Assembly: GCF_002196515.1 (NCBI RefSeq)
Contig: NZ_CP018835.1
Coordinates: 496,001-560,000, forward strand
Reading direction: 5' to 3'
Source of the DNA: Vibrio gazogenes
Lineage (GTDB): Bacteria; Pseudomonadota; Gammaproteobacteria; Enterobacterales; Vibrionaceae
DNA: 64,000 nucleotides
Shown here: positions 59,103 through 64,000 of the stretch, piece by piece
How the letters are laid out: each line of letters starts with the position of its first letter
Numbering within the stretch: position 1 is the first letter of the stretch
Notes under the pieces: model-generated
The model's input: only the letters and a program-made list of their open reading frames with translations
What the model was told of the DNA's origin: nothing
Database searches by the model: none
Position numbers and translations under genes: made by a program

Positions 59103-60620
59103 TTGATCATGACCTCCCGAATTCCATTTTATATTTCAATCATCCTGCTGATTGCGATCGGCATTTATTTAAGCATTTTTCGCCATCAGGTTTATGGTGT
59201 TCCCTGGACACCCGGTGAAACCAGACAGGTCTGGGAAATTGAAGCGCGCATTCAATTTAATGCACAGGGCAAAGAAGCAAAAGTTTCCCTTGCCGCGCCA
59301 TACACGCAAGATGGATTCACGCTGATTAGTGAATCCGCATCTTCACCGGGGTATGGGGTATCTTACCTTGAATCGACTCCGGGTAGTCGTCGGGCTGAAT
59401 GGTCGATTCGTCGAGCCAGTGGTCCACAGACTATCTATTATAAAACACAGTTTCTTGTTGACCCTGAGGCCAAATCACGTCCCGAACCACCCCAAGGCCC
59501 GGTCGATCCCCCGACGTTCGATAGTCCCGAAGAAGCAGCGGCTGTTTCCCTGATTACTCAGGCAAATGAACGCTCAGCCGATGACATTTCGTTTACCAGA
59601 GAGCTCATTAAGGCTCTGAATGACGAAGAAAGTCAGAACGCGCAACTCTTGTTGAATCAAATGACCAAATATAAAGCGACGCAAAAGATGCTTTCATATT
59701 CAGGGATTCCCAATAAGATTGTTGGTGTCCTGCAACTGGAAGATGGTCGTCGTCGTCAGAGTATAGAGCCAATGAATGAAGTCTGGGACGGGGAACGTTG
59801 GATCGTCTTTAATCCGGACACTGGCAAACAGGCCAACCATCCGAACTTGTTAGTATGGGATGAATCTAATGTCTCTTTGCTTGATGTGGTCGGCGGTAAA
59901 AACAGCCGGGTACAGTTTAGTATGATTTCCCGCGAGGTTTCACCGCAGGAAGCCACCAACAGCAAAGTCAATTCGGACGGATTACTTAATCTATCGATTC
60001 ATAGCCTACCGTTAGAAGAGCAAGCGATGTTTAAAACCATCATGTTGATTCCTATCGGTGCCCTGATTGTGGTCTTTCTTCGCGTCATTATCGGACTCAA
60101 GACATCCGGGACTTTCATGCCAGTTCTTATCGCTGTGGCATTTGTTCAGACGCAATTGCTCACAGGTATTATCGGTTTTCTATTAATTGTGGGAACAGGG
60201 TTATTTATCCGAAGTTACCTGTCCAAACTCAACCTGTTACTGGTTGCCCGAATATCGGCCGTTATCATCGCTGTAATTCTGATGATTTCGCTCTTTACGG
60301 TGCTCTCCTTCCGGCTGGGGATTACCGAAGGACTCACAATTACGTTCTTCCCGATGATTATTCTTTCATGGACCATTGAACGAATGTCGATTCTCTGGGA
60401 AGAAGACGGTGCCAAAGAAGTCTTCCTGCAAGGCGGTGGGTCGCTGTTTACAGCCATTCTCGTTTATCTGGGAATGACGAATTCATATGTTCAGCATCTC
60501 ACGTTTAATTTTATCGGGTTACAGCTCATTGTGTTGGCACTCATTCTATTGCTGGGAACTTATACTGGCTATCGTGTCAGCGAATTAAAACGCTTCAAAC
60601 CTCTGGTAGATGAACTATGA
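59103..60620 (+). CDS. Inactive transglutaminase fused to 7TM domain
   Basis: This 505-residue protein has one N-terminal membrane anchor (ISIILLIAIGIYLSIF), a periplasmic transglutaminase-like domain with GIPNKIVGVLQL and EVWDGERWIVFNPDTG (the usual catalytic Cys replaced), and a C-terminal bundle of seven hydrophobic segments from about residue 320. It overlaps the ATP-grasp gene by 4 bp. The protein family is known only by sequence; a role in peptide or wall modification is inferred. Confidence 0.85.
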   Translation: MIMTSRIPFYISIILLIAIGIYLSIFRHQVYGVPWTPGETRQVWEIEARIQFNAQGKEAKVSLAAPYTQDGFTLISESASSPGYGVSYLESTPGSRRAEWSIRRASGPQTIYYKTQFLVDPEAKSRPEPPQGPVDPPTFDSPEEAAAVSLITQANERSADDISFTRELIKALNDEESQNAQLLLNQMTKYKATQKMLSYSGIPNKIVGVLQLEDGRRRQSIEPMNEVWDGERWIVFNPDTGKQANHPNLLVWDESNVSLLDVVGGKNSRVQFSMISREVSPQEATNSKVNSDGLLNLSIHSLPLEEQAMFKTIMLIPIGALIVVFLRVIIGLKTSGTFMPVLIAVAFVQTQLLTGIIGFLLIVGTGLFIRSYLSKLNLLLVARISAVIIAVILMISLFTVLSFRLGITEGLTITFFPMIILSWTIERMSILWEEDGAKEVFLQGGGSLFTAILVYLGMTNSYVQHLTFNFIGLQLIVLALILLLGTYTGYRVSELKRFKPLVDEL

Positions 60621-61597
60621 TTTTCGAAAAATATACCTCCCCTTTTCGCTTAAGGCATAAGGGGATTCTGGGGATGAACAAGCGTAACCATAGCTATATT
60701 GGTCGTTATAATGATCGCTCTAAATATCCCCTAGTTGATGACAAGCTTCAAACCAAAATCATTGCCGAAAAAGCCGGATGCACCGTGCCCCAGCTTATCG
60801 GTGTGATCCGCAACCAATCTGAAGTCAAACAAATACATCAACTGGTTCAGCAATGGCCAAGTTTTGTGATTAAGCCTGCCCGCGGTAGTGGCGGTAAAGG
60901 GATTTTGGTCGTGACTTCCCATCAGAACGGTGTTTATGTCAAACCCTCCGGTGCAACATTAAGTGCTGAAGATGTGGAAAGACATGTCAGTAATGCGCTC
61001 GCGGGCCTCTTTTCCCTCGGGGGGAAAAATGACGTGGCTATCATTGAGAATCTGATTCAGTTTGACGACTGCTTCGACGGCTTCAGCTATGAAGGTGTAC
61101 CGGATGTTCGGGTCATTGTGTTCAAAGGCTACCCAGTCATGTGCATGATGCGTCTTTCCACACGGGCATCGGATGGAAAAGCGAACTTACATCAGGGCGC
61201 GGTTGGTGTAGGGATTGATATTGCGACCGGTCGTGCGGTACGAGCTGTTCAGTTTGGACAGCCCGTCACCCATCATCCCGATACAGGACGAGCATTAATT
61301 GAACTGGATGTACCTCACTGGCAACGCCTGCTTGAACTTGCCGCACGCGCATGGGAAATGACGGGTTTAGGCTATATCGGAACCGATATGGTACTGGATA
61401 AAAATAAAGGCCCGATGGTATTAGAGCTCAATGCCCGTCCTGGTCTTGCCATTCAAATCGCGAATGGTGCAGGTTTGCTCCCCAGACTCAGACATATCGA
61501 ACATATTGGCTCACCTGAATTACCATTAACCGCTCAAGAACGCGTTGAATATTCCATGCAGCACTTTGCGGCGACATCACAACATTTAACCCAATAA
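60617..61597 (+). CDS. Alpha-L-glutamate ligase-like ATP-grasp enzyme (RimK-related)
   Basis: This 326-residue ATP-grasp enzyme has KPARGSGGKGILVV, MMRLSTRASDGKANLHQG, and VLELNARPGLAIQIANGAG. It is the third gene of the trio and is coupled to the 7TM gene by ATGA. It probably adds amino acids to a peptide; the zinc protease upstream could reverse that. Target unknown. Confidence 0.85.
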   Translation: MIFEKYTSPFRLRHKGILGMNKRNHSYIGRYNDRSKYPLVDDKLQTKIIAEKAGCTVPQLIGVIRNQSEVKQIHQLVQQWPSFVIKPARGSGGKGILVVTSHQNGVYVKPSGATLSAEDVERHVSNALAGLFSLGGKNDVAIIENLIQFDDCFDGFSYEGVPDVRVIVFKGYPVMCMMRLSTRASDGKANLHQGAVGVGIDIATGRAVRAVQFGQPVTHHPDTGRALIELDVPHWQRLLELAARAWEMTGLGYIGTDMVLDKNKGPMVLELNARPGLAIQIANGAGLLPRLRHIEHIGSPELPLTAQERVEYSMQHFAATSQHLTQ

Positions 61598-61786
61598 ACT
61601 CAATACCACCGCCCCCGATCCTATCTGCATACTATCGTGATAGAAAGCTCAAACGAGATAGTATCAGGGGGCATACGACATCTCTTCAAGGCTGCCGATC
61701 TTTTCACTTCACTTTGTCATGATTTTTACATTCGCTTGCTAGCCTGATTGCATGTCGTTATCCATGATGGAGCAATGTGACAGACT

Positions 61787-62755
61787 ATGAATATGAAAAA
61801 GAAAATATCCGTGATCGTTCCCTGTTTCAATGAAAGCGAAGTGATTGACTTCACTGTCAAAGAACTAATTTCCGTCACCAATTCAATTCCCGACTACCGT
61901 TTTGAGCTGATTTTTGTCAATGACGGTAGTTCGGATAACACTGAACAACAGTTACTGGCACATAGCCGCCGATATCATCAGGTGAGCCTGCTCTCTCTTT
62001 CACGTAATTTCGGTCATCAGCAAGCCGTGACTGCGGGGCTCGATGCCAGCACCGGCGATGCAGTGGTATTGATTGATGCCGATTTACAAGACCCACCAAA
62101 GCTCATCGAGCAAATGATCGCTAAATGGGAGGAAGGGTATGATGTGGTCTACGGTACACGTGATCACCGGGAGGGCGAATCAGCCTTTAAACTTGCTTCA
62201 GCCAAGCTATTCTATCGAATGCTTAACCGCTTATCAGAAGTCCCGATTCCACTCGATACCGGCGATTTTCGGCTCATGGACAGACAAGTTGTTGATCAAC
62301 TGACAGCTATGCCGGAAAAAGCGCGTTTTATCCGTGGCATGGTGAGCTGGGTCGGTTTTAACCAAACATCGATTCTTTATGAACGTTCGTCCCGTTTCGC
62401 CGGAGAATCAAAATATCCATTGAGTAAAATGCTCAAATTCGCATTGGATGGCATCCTTTCCTTTTCTGTGAAACCCCTGAAATTATCTATCATGATGGGA
62501 TTCCTGTGCTCCGGTGTTGCCTTTGCCATGCTGATATATTCGATTTATGTTCGGATGATGACCGACCACTGGGTTTCCGGCTGGACGTCGTTATTCGTCG
62601 CGATCCTGTTTATTGGTGGTGTACAGTTAATTTCAATTGGCATACTCGGTGAATATATCGCTCGTATTTACAATGAAGCGAAAGGTCGCCCGCTTTATAT
62701 CCTGAAAAAAGGAAGAGCTCTTGAATCTACCAAGAAACATTCCGTGGCTAAATAA
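61787..62755 (+). CDS. Polyprenyl-phosphate glycosyltransferase (GtrB-like)
   Basis: This 322-residue GT2 enzyme has VPCFNESEVI, FVNDGSSDNT and LIDADLQDPPKLIEQM, then two C-terminal hydrophobic segments. It transfers a sugar from a nucleotide donor to undecaprenyl phosphate at the inner membrane. It is followed, with overlap, by GtrA-like and membrane protein genes, the layout of O-antigen-glucosylation operons. Confidence 0.88.
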   Translation: MNMKKKISVIVPCFNESEVIDFTVKELISVTNSIPDYRFELIFVNDGSSDNTEQQLLAHSRRYHQVSLLSLSRNFGHQQAVTAGLDASTGDAVVLIDADLQDPPKLIEQMIAKWEEGYDVVYGTRDHREGESAFKLASAKLFYRMLNRLSEVPIPLDTGDFRLMDRQVVDQLTAMPEKARFIRGMVSWVGFNQTSILYERSSRFAGESKYPLSKMLKFALDGILSFSVKPLKLSIMMGFLCSGVAFAMLIYSIYVRMMTDHWVSGWTSLFVAILFIGGVQLISIGILGEYIARIYNEAKGRPLYILKKGRALESTKKHSVAK

Positions 62756-63149
62756 CCGGATTCGCCCCGAATTCCAGCAAACGCTCCGCTTTGCGCTCGT
62801 GGGCGTCTTGAATACCGGGGCGAGTTATATCCTATTCGTCATTCTATACCAGCTATTGGGTTATTATATTGTTGCATCGGTTCTGTCTTATGCAGGCGGA
62901 ATGCTCATCAGTTTCATACTGAACCGAAGCTTTGTGTTCAAAAGTACCGCGAGGCGTGGTCAGTTACTACCATTCTGTCTGATCAATCTATCATCACTCG
63001 CCTGTAGTACCTGTGTGTTGTATCTGTTGGTCGAACAACTCGCAATGTTTGTTTATTTTGCACAGGTTATTGCTATCGGTGTGTCAATGACCATCAACTA
63101 CCTTGGTTATCGCACCGTGTTTTCTTCTCGGAGGACAAATGATAAATAA
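62721..63149 (+). CDS. GtrA-like flippase
   Basis: This 142-residue protein has four hydrophobic segments and FALVGVLNTGASYILF and FILNRSFVF, the GtrA signature. It probably flips the lipid-linked sugar made by the preceding enzyme. The start is TTG 62721 with GGAAGAG upstream, inside the end of the GT2 gene. Confidence 0.85.
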   Translation: MNLPRNIPWLNNRIRPEFQQTLRFALVGVLNTGASYILFVILYQLLGYYIVASVLSYAGGMLISFILNRSFVFKSTARRGQLLPFCLINLSSLACSTCVLYLLVEQLAMFVYFAQVIAIGVSMTINYLGYRTVFSSRRTNDK

Positions 63150-64000
63150 TCATGCTTCATCCCCCTCAATGCCATACCATCCGTTCGATACTGTCTCACT
63201 GCTAAAATGGGGCATGTTGGCATTTGGTCTGATATGGACCGTATTCAATTTACATGAATCGATGTTAGAAAATGTGGCACATGATGCGCTGCCTTACATG
63301 GACAGTTATGTGTCTAAATTTGTCTCTGAAGGGCGTTGGGTTAATTTCGCTTTATTCGACACGTTACGCCTCGTCCCTGCTGTGGCTGCCGGTATCTTAT
63401 GTAATGTGTTTATTTTCATTTTTGGCTATCAGGTCGCCATGGGCGTCAGGAAAGATCGCTGGCTCGCCTGCTGCTTTGCACTGCTGGTTATCAATGTTCC
63501 CTATTTCACCATGTTGTTCAAATGGCCGATGACCCTGATCCCCGGTACCTTAATGCTGGCATTGTTTAGTTGCATCAAAGACCGCTATTCTCGTCCGGTG
63601 ATTTTGCTCATGTCAGGTATCTTGTTGTTTGCAACCTATCCTGCATTCTACTTCTTAATGCCTTTACTCTTTATCCGTCAGTTGAATGAAGAAAACTTCC
63701 GCAGTCTGCTGCAATTTCTGTGTCTCTGGGTTGTCGGTTACGTCCTCGGCTACGCTGTCGCAAATTTAAGTGTTTATGGCTATACCCTGCTCCAGAACGG
63801 CACCGGTCACTTTATTGAGTTTGTGTCGTGGCGGAAATCAACACCATCGACGGATATCAGCGGTATTATCGCCAACATTGCGAAGAGTGCGGGAAATTTT
63901 GAACGCAATGCCCGTTATCTGGCAGCGTTGAGTCCGTTGTTCTATATTCCGGCCGCCATTACTTTGCTCTGGGCACTCAAGCATCATCTGAAATACACGT
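63139..64000 (+). CDS. Multi-membrane glycosyltransferase-like protein, 5' part (runs off right edge)
   Basis: An open frame from ATG 63139 (GGAGG four bases upstream) continues to the window end, at least 287 residues with about seven hydrophobic segments (MLAFGLIWTVFN; PLFYIPAAITLLWAL). Its start lies 11 bp inside the GtrA-like gene. By position it would be the serotype-specific (Gtr) transferase that moves the sugar from lipid to a polysaccharide, but no specific family is recognised and the C-terminus is missing. Confidence 0.72.
   Translation, partial: MINNHASSPSMPYHPFDTVSLLKWGMLAFGLIWTVFNLHESMLENVAHDALPYMDSYVSKFVSEGRWVNFALFDTLRLVPAVAAGILCNVFIFIFGYQVAMGVRKDRWLACCFALLVINVPYFTMLFKWPMTLIPGTLMLALFSCIKDRYSRPVILLMSGILLFATYPAFYFLMPLLFIRQLNEENFRSLLQFLCLWVVGYVLGYAVANLSVYGYTLLQNGTGHFIEFVSWRKSTPSTDISGIIANIAKSAGNFERNARYLAALSPLFYIPAAITLLWALKHHLKYT

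Overview
The window looks like chromosomal DNA of a marine gammaproteobacterium of the family Vibrionaceae, most likely a Vibrio. The basis is the protein flavour of the housekeeping genes (sbcB, purT, pheST-ihfA, tdk, aspS, cmoAB, cobST, btuCD), the tRNA genes, and a very long Vibrio-style repeat adhesin. The species cannot be named from sequence alone.

Layout. (1) 1-8.7 kb: the N-terminal 2,105 codons of a giant type I-secreted adhesin on the minus strand, with twenty 98-residue repeats and running off the left edge. It is divergent from a TolC-family outer-membrane channel and an OmpA-like protein. (2) 8.9-14.7 kb: a MazG-like pyrophosphohydrolase, btuCD (vitamin B12 import), astE and cobST (last steps of B12 assembly). 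(3) 14.85-34.6 kb: a 20-kb contractile tail cluster in P2 gene order, read leftward: a tail terminator-like gene, V, W, J, I, H, several fibre/chaperone cassettes, FI sheath, FII tube, E/E+E', T tape measure, U, X, D. There is no capsid, terminase, portal, integrase or recognisable lysis gene. It is best read as an R-type tailocin, controlled by an S24-type repressor and a zinc-ribbon regulator. (4) 34.85-45.4 kb: sbcB, a cidA/lrgB pair, cdd, purT, tpm, ihfA, pheT, pheS and tRNA-Gly and tRNA-Leu genes. (5) 45.6-50.8 kb: a tight five-gene operon (KAS III, NAD-dependent reductase, metallo-beta-lactamase-fold hydrolase, adenylate-forming enzyme, ATP-grasp enzyme) that looks like an unnamed small-molecule or lipid pathway, partly analogous to the Ole pathway. 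(6) 51.0-64 kb: tRNA-Gly and tRNA-Cys, small conserved genes, tdk, aspS, cmoAB, a zinc protease / 7TM transglutaminase-like / ATP-grasp trio, and a GtrB-GtrA-membrane protein operon cut by the right edge.

The most interesting part is the tail cluster. Its fibre region holds two near-identical 410-residue C-type-lectin/FGE-fold proteins. Their differences concentrate in the last ~110 codons, and almost all can be explained by mutation of adenines in a shared template, with AAC/AAT-like codons varying at the first two bases. That is the signature of a diversity-generating retroelement (DGR), although no reverse transcriptase or template repeat is visible here. The second lectin copy lies behind an intrinsic terminator, has a weak ribosome-binding site and is flanked by fragments of duplicated genes, so it may be a silent cassette. 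Upstream of the tail operon lies an array of about eight 127-bp tandem repeats, each able to form a long hairpin. It sits between the zinc-ribbon regulator gene and a terminator that precedes the tail genes, where a structured leader RNA or an antitermination array would sit.
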